DNA of 64,000 bases from Rugamonas brunnea (lineage in GTDB: Bacteria > Pseudomonadota > Gammaproteobacteria > Burkholderiales > Burkholderiaceae_D), in the NCBI RefSeq assembly GCF_014042345.1, contig NZ_JACEZT010000015.1, forward strand, positions 1-64,000. The letters are read 5' to 3'. A program made the translations under genes and the position numbers. Positions 7,605 to 15,364 of the stretch are shown here, one piece after another (the first letter of the stretch is position 1; the number at the start of each line of letters is the position of its first letter). The notes below the pieces were generated by a model, which did no database searches, had not been told where the DNA came from, and was given only the letters and a program-made list of their open reading frames with translations.

Positions 7605-8107
7605 GCCAAGGGCAAACCGCCGTGCGCGCCGGCCGCCATGAAGAACAACAGCGGCACCGAGAGCATGGTGTTGGTGCGCGACGACAGGTGGGTAATGCGC
7701 GAGCAGCGCAAGCGTTCCTCGACGGGCGCGGGCACCAGCCCCAGCACCTTTTTCTGATGGGGCCACAGCACGAACCAGACGTTCAGCATCATCAGCGTGC
7801 CGATGTACATGCCGATGCCGATGGGCGCCTGCCCGCCCTGCAAGTGCAAGGCAGCGGGCAATGCGCCGCGCTGCCACAGCATCAGCAGGCCCGCGCTCCA
7901 GGTCACCACTGAAGCCCAGCGGAATATCCCGTGTTCACGATTGAGCATGGACTGGAAGCGCGCGCTGGTGTCGCCGATCAGGTCGGACGCTTGCAGCGGC
8001 ACATAGGTCGGCCGTTGCACCACGCTCGAATAATTGTGGCCCACCCACACCACACCGGCCAGGAAATGTGCCCAGCGCAGCACCAGGGCGAAAGTCGCGG
8101 CATCCAT
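7601..8107 (-). CDS. PuuD-type (urate oxidase N-terminal-like) membrane protein
   Basis: The 168-residue protein has about four membrane helices (near 8-25, 60-80, 97-116, 146-162) and resembles the N-terminal membrane domain of PuuD-type proteins (RWAHFLAGVVWVGHNY; NVWFVLWPHQKKVLG). It lacks the cytochrome c domain of true PuuD. His14, His24, His59, His117 and His140 lie in or next to helices and could ligate heme b. Its stop codon overlaps the serC-like start. A membrane redox partner for the cofactor system is an inference from context; annotation as urate hydroxylase would not be justified. Confidence 0.6.
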   Translation of the reverse strand: MDAATFALVLRWAHFLAGVVWVGHNYSSVVQRPTYVPLQASDLIGDTSARFQSMLNREHGIFRWASVVTWSAGLLMLWQRGALPAALHLQGGQAPIGIGMYIGTLMMLNVWFVLWPHQKKVLGLVPAPVEERLRCSRITHLSSRTNTMLSVPLLFFMAAGAHGGLPLA

Positions 8108-8114
8108 GCCGGCC

Positions 8115-8222
8115 TCACTGCGCGCCGTAGCGTTGCAGCGCCACCAGCACAGTCGTCAGTACAGCCGTCAGCAGGGCCCCGCACAACAGGGTGCTCAGGG
8201 CGTGATCGAAGGGAGAGCGCAT
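8115..8222 (-). CDS. 35-residue single-helix membrane peptide
   Basis: A small gene starts directly after the pqqE stop codon (TGAATG junction) and ends 7 bp before the PuuD-like gene. The product begins MRSPFDHALST and carries one hydrophobic segment (roughly residues 9-29) ending in LQRYGAQ. The size and tight spacing suggest a small subunit or stabiliser of the adjacent membrane protein. There is no family I recognise; coding status rests on the start/stop packing and the hydrophobic pattern. Confidence 0.6.
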   Translation of the reverse strand: MRSPFDHALSTLLCGALLTAVLTTVLVALQRYGAQ

Positions 8223-9368
8223 TCAATCCTCCATGAAGGCGGTGGACATTACGCCGGCCACGCGCTTGACCAGCGGTTTGCGAAAGCGCAGCGGCTTGGT
8301 CGCGCTGTGCACGGCCGCCTGCATCAGGTGGTGGTGCGGCGAGCGGTCGCAGGCCGGGTCGGTGTTGGCGGCGTCGCCTGTCAGCAGGAAGGCCTGGCAG
8401 CGGCAGCCGCCGAAATCCTTCTCGCGCTCGTCGCAACTGCGGCACGGTTCGGGCAACCAGTCCAGGCCCCGGTATTTGCGGAACAGCGGCGACTCGTTCC
8501 AGATCCAGTCCAGCGGCTGCTCGCGCACCGAGACGAAATCGAGGCCGGGCACCGAGCGCGATTCCTGGCACGGCATGGCCACGCCGTCGGGGGCGATGGT
8601 CAGGTGGATGGCGCCCCAGCCGTTCATGCAGGCCTTGGGCCGGCCCTCGTAGTAATCGGGGATCACATAGTAGATGGCCATGCGCTTGCCCAGCTTTTCC
8701 CGCCACTGCTGCACCACCGTTTCCGCCTCGCGCAAGGCGGCCAGCGTGGGCATCAGTTCATCGCGGTTGATCAGGGCCCAGTTGTAGTACTGGAGGTTGG
8801 CCAGCTCCAGGTATTCCGCGCCCAGTTCGGCCGCGTATTCGATCATCGCGCCCACCTGGCCGATGTTCTGGCGGCCGACCGGCATGTTGAGCACCATCGG
8901 CAGGCCGTGCTCCTTGATGCGGCGCGCCGCATCGAGCTTGAGCTGATGGGCCTTGGCGCCCACCAGTTCGTCCGTCATCGCGGCATCGGTCGATTGCATG
9001 GACAGCTGGATTTGCCGGAGTCCGGCCTGTTTCAGGCCCAGCAGCCGCTCGTCCGTCAGGCCCACGCCGGAGGTGATCAGGTTGGTGTACAGGCCGATCT
9101 GCTCGGCGTAGGCCACCAGTTGTTCCAGGTCGCGCCGCTGCAACGGTTCGCCGCCGGTGAAGCCGATCTGCAAGGCGCCCAGCGCGCGCGCCTCGCGCAT
9201 CACGCGACACCACTCCTCGGTGCTCAGTTCGCGCTCGGCGTAGTCGTCGAAATCGAGGGGATTGCTGCACCACGAGCACTTGAGGGGACAGCGGTAAGTC
9301 AGTTCCAGGGCCAGCCACAGCGGCTTGCCCTGGCCGTCGAGGCGCAGTGCGGTCGAATCTTGCGGCAT
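8223..9368 (-). CDS. pqqE: PqqE radical SAM enzyme
   Basis: The 381-residue enzyme has the radical SAM cluster motif C27-x3-C31-x2-C34 (RCPLKCSWCSNP), GFTGGEPLQRRDL, and the SPASM/auxiliary cluster cysteines at the C-terminus (PCRSCDEREKDFGGCRCQAF), all typical of true PqqE. It makes the Glu-Tyr carbon-carbon bond in PqqA, the first step of PQQ synthesis. The start at ATG 9368 is supported by GAAAGGG upstream. It is the first gene of a coupled operon with a membrane peptide, PuuD-like protein, SerC-like and DHODH-like genes, followed by pqqA and pqqD; normal pqq operons instead carry pqqB and pqqC. Confidence 0.9.
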   Translation of the reverse strand: MPQDSTALRLDGQGKPLWLALELTYRCPLKCSWCSNPLDFDDYAERELSTEEWCRVMREARALGALQIGFTGGEPLQRRDLEQLVAYAEQIGLYTNLITSGVGLTDERLLGLKQAGLRQIQLSMQSTDAAMTDELVGAKAHQLKLDAARRIKEHGLPMVLNMPVGRQNIGQVGAMIEYAAELGAEYLELANLQYYNWALINRDELMPTLAALREAETVVQQWREKLGKRMAIYYVIPDYYEGRPKACMNGWGAIHLTIAPDGVAMPCQESRSVPGLDFVSVREQPLDWIWNESPLFRKYRGLDWLPEPCRSCDEREKDFGGCRCQAFLLTGDAANTDPACDRSPHHHLMQAAVHSATKPLRFRKPLVKRVAGVMSTAFMED

Positions 9369-9507
9369 GGCGCGGGCCCTTTCGAGATTGAAGTGGTCCG
9401 GCACATCCGGACCTGGCAACAATTATCGGGCGCCGCGTGCGGCGGCAAGTCGGGAAAAGCGGGAAACGGCTCTCGCGATCGGCTGCGGCGCGGACTAGCG
9501 ATTTTCG

Positions 9508-9819
9508 CTAGTGCTGCTTCACGGGCGGGTGCGGATCGGGCGGGATGTTGTAGATGATGACGGGCGGCTGGGCCACCTGCTGGGTCACGGCTGGCGGCGC
9601 CGCCGTCGGGACGCCCGGCGCGCGCAGTTCACGCGATGAGGCGAAATACAGGCCGCCGAAACCGAGGAACATGCCGATCAGGGACGCCAGCATCCACCGA
9701 TGGGTATCGGTCGACATCTTGTACATGTCAGCGCGCAACGCCTCAATGTCCGCCTTCGTCGCCAACGTCGGCAGGACGGCATTGAAATGCGCTTCCAGCG
9801 CGGTAAGCCGTTCGTCCAT
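9508..9819 (-). CDS. Small membrane protein with coiled-coil N-terminus
   Basis: The 103-residue product has an N-terminal amphipathic helix of DUF1640-like style (MDERLTALEAHFNAVLPTLA), a single membrane helix (WMLASLIGMFLGFGGLYFA, about 42-60) and a Pro-rich tail ending HPPVKQH. It is a stand-alone leftward gene upstream of pqqE. No function can be assigned. A link to pqqE is not supported, since about 140 bp separate them. Confidence 0.55.
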   Translation of the reverse strand: MDERLTALEAHFNAVLPTLATKADIEALRADMYKMSTDTHRWMLASLIGMFLGFGGLYFASSRELRAPGVPTAAPPAVTQQVAQPPVIIYNIPPDPHPPVKQH

Positions 9820-9848
9820 CTCTCCAGCTTAGTACAAAACGATAGCGT

Positions 9849-10313
9849 TTACCAGCTGGTGTAGGGATGGCGGATCAGGTTGGCGTTGAGGTAGCGCACA
9901 TCCGACGTCACTTCTTCGCCCACCCAATCCGGCTTGTCGAACGCCTCGTCCTCGCTGCCGAGTTCAATCTCGGCCACCACCAGGCCCGCATTGGCGCCCA
10001 GGAATTCATCGACTTCCCACACATGGCCGCCGATGGCAATGCGGCTGCGGTACTTCTCGATCAGAGGCTGTTCGCACAGGCCCTCCAGCAGCTCGGCCGC
10101 ATCGGCCAGCGGAATCGGATACTCCCATTCGCCGCGGCTGGCGCCCTGCGTGCGGCCCTTGATGGTCAGCATGGCCTGCCCGCCTTCGATGCGCACCCGC
10201 ACCACGCGCTCCTTGTGCGAGGACAGATAGCCCTGCCGCAGCAGCACGGGCTGGCCCAGCCCGCGCCAGCCGTCGCCGCGCAGCAGGAACTTGCGTTCGA
10301 TCTCGACGCCCAT
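9849..10313 (-). CDS. CYTH domain protein (inorganic triphosphatase-like)
   Basis: The 154-residue protein starts with the CYTH signature ExExK (VEIERKFLL), followed by the basic/acidic strands of the triphosphate tunnel (RQGYLSS, RVRIEGGQAMLTIKG, WEVDEFLGANAGLVVAEIEL). Stand-alone bacterial CYTH proteins of this size usually hydrolyse inorganic triphosphate. The gene starts 2 bp after the M14 carboxypeptidase stop codon on the same strand and is surely co-transcribed with it. Confidence 0.82.
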   Translation of the reverse strand: MGVEIERKFLLRGDGWRGLGQPVLLRQGYLSSHKERVVRVRIEGGQAMLTIKGRTQGASRGEWEYPIPLADAAELLEGLCEQPLIEKYRSRIAIGGHVWEVDEFLGANAGLVVAEIELGSEDEAFDKPDWVGEEVTSDVRYLNANLIRHPYTSW

Positions 10314-10315
10314 GC

Positions 10316-11437
10316 TCAGTCCAGCGACAACAGGATAGGTTGCAGGATGGCCGCGCCCAGCGCCTTGCTGCGCGCGCCGTTCCAGCCCACGTGCGGATCG
10401 GGCAGGTCGGCGTTGTCCTTGAACGGCATTTCCAGCGTCAGCGACAGGCAGCCGAAGTGGTGGCCCACGTATTTCGACGCCAGCGTCAGCATGTCTTCCT
10501 TGTACTTGCTGGCCGCGTAGCCGTACTTGTCCTGGAAGTCCGGGCTGGCCTGCTTGTAGCGGTCGATGAAGTCTTGCTGCGCGGCGCGGCGCGCCTCGCT
10601 GAAGTTCTCCAGCATCTCGTTACCGGCCACGAAGTTGTAGGGCAGCGCTTCGTCGCCGTGGATGTCGAAGAACATGTCGATGCCTGTCTCGTGCATCTTC
10701 TGCTTCACCACCAGCACTTCCGGGCTGCGTTCGGCGGTGGGCGTCATCCACTCGCGGTTCAGGTTGGCGCCGGCCGCGTTGGTGCGCAGGTTGCCGCGCA
10801 CCGAGCCGTCCGGGTTCATGTTCGGCACGACGTAGAACACGCAGCGCTGCAGCAGCTTGCGGGCGATCGGGTTGGCATCGTCCAGCAGCGCGTCGATCAT
10901 GCCCTCGATGAACCACTCGGCCATCGACTCGCCGGGATGCTGGCGCGCGATGAACCAGATCTTCTTTTCCGCCTTGGGATCGCCGACCACCACCAGGTTC
11001 ATGTCGCGGCCATCGACCGTGTTCCCGAGATCCAGCACGCGCGCCACCGGATTCTCGGCCACTTCACCCAGCAGGCGCAGGTGGCGCTCGAACGAGTACG
11101 GCTCGAAATAGGCGTAGTACACGCTGTCGAGGTCCGGCGTGTGGTGGATGGTCATCACCTGGCCGTCGAACGAGGTCGGCACCTGGAACCAGTTCTCGCC
11201 GTCGTAGCTGGCGCGGGCCTGGTAGTCCTCGTAGCCCTTGGCGTAGGTGGCCGTGCCGGCGTTCAGGAACTTCATGGTGCAGGCCTGGCCGCGCGCGCCC
11301 TGCAGGCGGAAGTGGAACCACTGGCGGATATCGGCGCTGTTGTCCTGGCGCAGATTCAGTTCGATGGTGGCGGCGCTGTCCGCGCGCAGCACCTCGATGG
11401 CGCCGGAGTCGAAGTTTTGGCTGATTTTGATGGTCAT
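10316..11437 (-). CDS. M14 family cytosolic carboxypeptidase
   Basis: The 373-residue zinc peptidase belongs to the cytosolic carboxypeptidase (CCP/AGTPBP-like) branch: an N-terminal beta-sandwich domain (about 1-120) precedes the M14 catalytic domain with the zinc motif ARQHPGESMAEW, NMNPDGSVRGN, NLNREW, third ligand region DIHGDE and the catalytic glutamate in LTLEMPF. No signal peptide is present. Start ATG 11437 has GGAA upstream; further-upstream starts add unlikely residues. It is the first gene of a two-gene unit with the CYTH protein. Confidence 0.82.
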   Translation of the reverse strand: MTIKISQNFDSGAIEVLRADSAATIELNLRQDNSADIRQWFHFRLQGARGQACTMKFLNAGTATYAKGYEDYQARASYDGENWFQVPTSFDGQVMTIHHTPDLDSVYYAYFEPYSFERHLRLLGEVAENPVARVLDLGNTVDGRDMNLVVVGDPKAEKKIWFIARQHPGESMAEWFIEGMIDALLDDANPIARKLLQRCVFYVVPNMNPDGSVRGNLRTNAAGANLNREWMTPTAERSPEVLVVKQKMHETGIDMFFDIHGDEALPYNFVAGNEMLENFSEARRAAQQDFIDRYKQASPDFQDKYGYAASKYKEDMLTLASKYVGHHFGCLSLTLEMPFKDNADLPDPHVGWNGARSKALGAAILQPILLSLD

Positions 11438-11552
11438 TGCTGGTTCCGTGTAGATGGCGTTGCCGATGCCGCTATTTTCCCGGTTTTGCCGCATTTCTCC
11501 AAGCGTGGCGCCGGCCAGTTTACGCCACACGCAAAATATTCGGACGGCGAAA

Positions 11553-11585
11553 TAAAAAAAGCCCGGCGATTATTCATCGCCGGGC
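11553..11585 (-). terminator. Rho-independent terminator of the CoA-transferase gene
   Basis: A perfect 10-bp stem (GCCCGGCGAT 11561-11570 with ATCGCCGGGC 11576-11585, 5-nt loop) is followed on the minus strand by seven T residues. It is 34 bp after the CoA-transferase stop codon. Confidence 0.88.
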
Positions 11586-11618
11586 CAAGCCACTTCAAAA
11601 ACGGTCAGATCGAGGTCG

Positions 11619-13118
11619 TCAGATGCTTGTCGTCCGCATGTCGCCAGTGTCACGGTAGCGCATATGCCACGACAGCGCCTGCTCCAGCACGTGCGGGGTC
11701 TGCCCGCCGCGCTGCAAGGCTTGCTCGAAGTAGGCGCGCAGCGCCGGGCGGTAGGCCGGATCGGCGCACTTCTCGATGATCAGCGGCGCGCGCTCGCGCG
11801 GCGCCAGCCCGCGCAGGTCGGCCAGGCCCCATTCCGTCACCAGCACGTCGACGTCGTGCTCCGTGTGGTCGACGTGGGACACCATCGGCACCACGCTCGA
11901 AATCTTGCCACCCTTGGCCGCCGCCTTGCTGACGAAGATGGACAAGGCGCCGTTGCGGGCGAAGTCGCCCGAACCGCCGATGCCGTTCATCATGTGCGTG
12001 CCGCCCACGTGGGTGGAGTTGACGTTGCCGTAGATGTCGAATTCCAGCGCCGTGTTGAGCGCGATGATGCCCAGCCGGCGCACCACTTCCGGATGGTTGC
12101 TGATCTCCTGCGGCCGCAGGATCACGCGCTTGCGGTAGTGTTCCAGTTCGCGGATGAACTTGTCGTGCATGGCGGCCGACAGCGTGATCGAGGACGCCGA
12201 CGCCATCGCCAGCTGGCCCGAATCGAGCAGTTCCAGCGCGCTGTCCTGCAGCACCTCCGAATACATGGTCAGGTCGCGGAACGGCGAATCGACCAGACCA
12301 TGCAGCACGGCGTTGGCGATGGTGCCGATGCCGGCCTGCAGCGGCAGCAACTCCGGCCCCATGCGCCCGGCCTTGACTTCCCCTTCCAGGAAGGCGATCA
12401 CGTGGCGCGCGATGGCGTCCGTTTCCGCGTCCGGCGGCAGCGCGTTGGACGGGCTGTCCGGGCTGTCCGTGATGACGATGGCGGCGATGCGTTCCGGGTC
12501 GACGGGGATGGTGGTCGAGCCGATGCGCTGCCATGGCGTGAGCATGGGGATGGCGCCCCGGTGCGGGCGGGCGGCCGGCAGGTAGATGTCGTGCAGCCCT
12601 TCCAGCGCCAGCGGCGCGCTCAGGTTGATCTCGACGATGACCTGGCGCGCCTGCTGCACGAAGCTGGCGCTGTTCCCGACCGACATGGTGGGCACGATGC
12701 CGCCGTCGGGCGTGATGGCCACCGCTTCCACCACGGCGATGTCGATGCCGTGCAGGTCGCCCGAGCGCAGTTGCTCGGCCGTCTCCGACAGGTGCTGGTC
12801 GATGAACATCACCTCGCCGCTGTTGATCTTGCGGCGCAGCGCGGCGTCGCTCTGGAACGGCATGCGGCGCGCCACCACGCCGGCGTTGGCCATCAGCCCG
12901 TCGCTGTCGTTGCCCAGCGAGGCGCCCGTCACCAGCGTCAGTTGCAGCGCTTCCTGGCGCGAACGCTCCACCAGCGCCAGCGGCAGCGCCTTGGCGTCGC
13001 CGGCCCGGGTGAAGCCGCTCATGCCCACGGTCATGCCGTTGCGGAACAGGCGGGCGGCCTGCTGGGCGGTCATCAGTTTTTCCATCAGCGCCGGACGGCG
13101 GATGCGGTCTTGGTACAT
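11619..13118 (-). CDS. Acetyl-CoA hydrolase / succinyl-CoA:acetate CoA-transferase family
   Basis: The 499-residue protein has the two-domain CoA-transferase fold: VGMSGFTRAGDAKALP near the N-terminus, the LGNDSDGLMANAG region, MYSEVLQDSALELLDSG containing the likely catalytic glutamate, and the family signature NGIGGSGDFARN. Members interconvert succinyl-CoA and acetate or hydrolyse acetyl-CoA. The start at 13118 is set by GAGGAG upstream. A LysR gene is transcribed divergently 99 bp away and is its likely regulator. Confidence 0.85.
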   Translation of the reverse strand: MYQDRIRRPALMEKLMTAQQAARLFRNGMTVGMSGFTRAGDAKALPLALVERSRQEALQLTLVTGASLGNDSDGLMANAGVVARRMPFQSDAALRRKINSGEVMFIDQHLSETAEQLRSGDLHGIDIAVVEAVAITPDGGIVPTMSVGNSASFVQQARQVIVEINLSAPLALEGLHDIYLPAARPHRGAIPMLTPWQRIGSTTIPVDPERIAAIVITDSPDSPSNALPPDAETDAIARHVIAFLEGEVKAGRMGPELLPLQAGIGTIANAVLHGLVDSPFRDLTMYSEVLQDSALELLDSGQLAMASASSITLSAAMHDKFIRELEHYRKRVILRPQEISNHPEVVRRLGIIALNTALEFDIYGNVNSTHVGGTHMMNGIGGSGDFARNGALSIFVSKAAAKGGKISSVVPMVSHVDHTEHDVDVLVTEWGLADLRGLAPRERAPLIIEKCADPAYRPALRAYFEQALQRGGQTPHVLEQALSWHMRYRDTGDMRTTSI

Positions 13119-13145
13119 GCGGTGCTCCTCGCTCTTCTTGATTGG

Positions 13146-13159
13146 ATACGAACGAGTAT
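13146..13159. promoter_or_regulatory. Dyad in the CoA-transferase / LysR divergent region
   Basis: ATAC-N6-GTAT in a 99-bp divergent intergenic region resembles the T-N11-A class of LysR operators. It is the only clear dyad in the interval. Confidence 0.4.
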
Positions 13160-13217
13160 AAAATTGGAGCCGCATGCGTTTTATGACTTATTCTCCCACT
13201 TTTCATTCGGAATTTTC

Positions 13218-14108
13218 ATGGACCTCCGCTCGCTGCGCTACTTCGTCGAGACCGTCAAACTGAACAGCTTCACGCTGGCGGCCGAATCGCTGCACGTGAC
13301 CCAGTCCACCATCAGCAAGATGGTGCGCCAGCTGGAGGACGAGGTGGGCGCCCAGTTGCTGGTGCGCGACGGCCGCAGGCTGACGCTGACCGACACCGGC
13401 CAGGTAGTGTATGCGCGCGGCGAGGACATGCTGGCCACCATGCGCCAGCTGAACCTGGAGCTGCGCGACATCCAGGCCGCCAAGGCGGGCAGCCTGACGG
13501 TGGGCATCCCGCCCATGATCAACCTGCTGTTCACACCCGTGCTGAAGGCCTTCCGCCAGCGCTACCCGGACATCGTGCTCACGCTGCACGAAGGCACGGG
13601 CCAGGACATCGAGCGCCAGGTGGCGGCCGGCGAACTGGAAATCGGCATGACGGTGCTGCCGGCCGATCCGGCGCTGCAACTGGAGACGGTGCGCATCGCC
13701 AGCTATCCGATCTGGGCGCTGGCGGCGGCCGGCACCTTCCCCGGCCAGCGCACGTCGCTGCCCGTCAAGGCGCTGGCCAAGCTGCCGCTGGTGCTGCTCA
13801 AGGACGATTTCGCGCTCACCCGCAACTTGCGCGCGGCGTTCCACGAGGCCGGCTTCGAGCCGCAGGTGACAGCCCAGAGCGGGCAATGGGACTGGCTGGT
13901 GGCGATGGCCTCGGCCGGCATGGGCGTGGCGCTGGTGCCGGAACCCTTCATCCGCCGCCTCGCCATCGGCCGGCTGGACGCTCTGCCGCTGGTGGAACCG
14001 AGGCTGCAATGGCAGGTGGCCCACGTGTGGAACGGCCGCTACCTGTCGCATGCCGCCCGCGCGTGGCTGGACGTGTGCCGCCAGGTGCTGCGCGCGCCCA
14101 CGCCGTGA
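13218..14108 (+). CDS. LysR-family transcriptional regulator
   Basis: The 296-residue protein has an N-terminal helix-turn-helix (LRSLRYFVETVKLNSFTLAA, HVTQSTISKMVRQLEDEVG) and a substrate-binding effector domain starting near residue 90 (GSLTVGIPPMINLLF). It resembles CynR/CatM-like acid-sensing LysR proteins. Divergent orientation to the acetyl-CoA hydrolase/CoA-transferase gene suggests control of that gene by a small organic acid or CoA-related metabolite (inference). Confidence 0.85.
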   Translation: MDLRSLRYFVETVKLNSFTLAAESLHVTQSTISKMVRQLEDEVGAQLLVRDGRRLTLTDTGQVVYARGEDMLATMRQLNLELRDIQAAKAGSLTVGIPPMINLLFTPVLKAFRQRYPDIVLTLHEGTGQDIERQVAAGELEIGMTVLPADPALQLETVRIASYPIWALAAAGTFPGQRTSLPVKALAKLPLVLLKDDFALTRNLRAAFHEAGFEPQVTAQSGQWDWLVAMASAGMGVALVPEPFIRRLAIGRLDALPLVEPRLQWQVAHVWNGRYLSHAARAWLDVCRQVLRAPTP

Positions 14109-14151
14109 CGGGCGCCCAGCCAGACAAGCGCGCCGCCGGGCCGCCAGGCGG

Positions 14152-15261
14152 CTACGCGACCGGCGGCAGCTCGTGGATGGCCACGCCCTCGATCGGATCG
14201 ACCTCCTCTTCCCACGGCTTGAGGGCGATGAAGCGCTGCGTGTCGTCGTAGCCGGCCTGCCAGCGCTGGCGTATGCCCTGGGCGCTGAAGTCGATATCCT
14301 TGGTGTGGTCCTCGCCGCCCAGCCGGGGCGCCTTGAGCGAGACGATGTGCATGGTGGTGCCGCAGCCCCAGGCGGCCAGCTCGCGCACTTCCGGTGAACC
14401 GGCCGCCTCGTCCGACAGGTGCAGCGTCAGCTGCCGGATCACGTGGCGCAGCCGGTGCAGCTTGCGCTGCTGCTCCACGTTGCCGGCGCGGCTCGCGTAC
14501 TGGATCTCCTTGTGCTTGTCGAGCACCTCCAGCACGCTTTGCGGTTCGCTGCCGTCCGGATTCCAGACCTGCACGGAGAAGATCACGGAACTGCGGCGCG
14601 GCTCGTCGTCCAGCACCGCCTCGATCGGCGTGTTCGAATAGATGCCGCCGTCCCAGTATGGCTCGCCGCCGATGCGCACGGCCGGAAACGCGGGCGGGAT
14701 GGCGCCGGAGGCCATCACGTGGGAGGCGTCCAGCGTCTCCCTGCGGGTGTCGAAATAGCGCATGGCGCCGGTGCGGGCGTTGACGGCGCCCACCGTCAGG
14801 CGCGTGTGGCCGCCGTTGAGGTAATCGAAATCGACCAGCGTGTCGAGCGTGGTACGCAGCGGCGCCGTGCGATAGTAGGCCGCCTGCTCCACGCCCAAGC
14901 GCACTTCCGGCCCCCACCACGCGGCCAGGTTGGGTTCAAAAAAGGCGGGGATGCCCTGCCCCATCGTCACCAGGTTGGCCAGCGCGCGCGGCATGGCCGA
15001 AAAACCGAGCGCGTTCTGCTCCATCTGGCCCCAGAACTGGCGCAGCCGGTCCAGCCGGTGGTGCGGCGGATTGCCGGCGATGATGGCGGCGTTGATGGCG
15101 CCGATCGAGGTGCCGATCACCCAGTCCGGCTCCACGCCCGCTTCGTGCATGGCCTGGTACACGCCCAGCTGGTAGGCGCCCAGCGCGCCGCCGCCCTGCA
15201 GCACCAGCACCACCTGGCCCGGCATGGACGGATGGGAATGACGGGTGGGAGTACGGTTCAT
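14152..15261 (-). CDS. Patatin-like phospholipase with DUF3734 C-terminus
   Basis: The 369-residue protein contains the patatin oxyanion loop (LVLQGGGALGAYQ), nucleophile elbow GTSIG with Ser52, and the Asp of the catalytic dyad in YWDGGIYSNTP (about 200-215). The C-terminal third (KHKEIQYASR, LKAPRLGGEDHTKDIDFSA) matches DUF3734-type extensions seen in proteobacterial patatin proteins. No signal peptide is seen, so it likely acts on membrane lipids from the cytoplasm. It lies convergent to the LysR gene. Confidence 0.85.
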   Translation of the reverse strand: MNRTPTRHSHPSMPGQVVLVLQGGGALGAYQLGVYQAMHEAGVEPDWVIGTSIGAINAAIIAGNPPHHRLDRLRQFWGQMEQNALGFSAMPRALANLVTMGQGIPAFFEPNLAAWWGPEVRLGVEQAAYYRTAPLRTTLDTLVDFDYLNGGHTRLTVGAVNARTGAMRYFDTRRETLDASHVMASGAIPPAFPAVRIGGEPYWDGGIYSNTPIEAVLDDEPRRSSVIFSVQVWNPDGSEPQSVLEVLDKHKEIQYASRAGNVEQQRKLHRLRHVIRQLTLHLSDEAAGSPEVRELAAWGCGTTMHIVSLKAPRLGGEDHTKDIDFSAQGIRQRWQAGYDDTQRFIALKPWEEEVDPIEGVAIHELPPVA

Positions 15262-15364
15262 CGGACCTCCGCGCGGCTGGCTGCAATCAATCGGAATCCT
15301 GATTGTAGTGCAGTTCCGCGCGGCCGCGCCCCGCCCATCGCAAGCGGGCGCCCGGCCCGCCGCA

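Noticed and set aside
6519..7877. A longer start for the SerC-like gene
   Set aside because: The extra 91 residues come from the overlapping membrane protein gene in another frame; the ATG at 7604 fits family length and the ATGA junction.
7601..8107. Calling the membrane protein a urate oxidase
   Set aside because: Only the membrane-domain likeness is present; the cytochrome domain and purine genes are missing.
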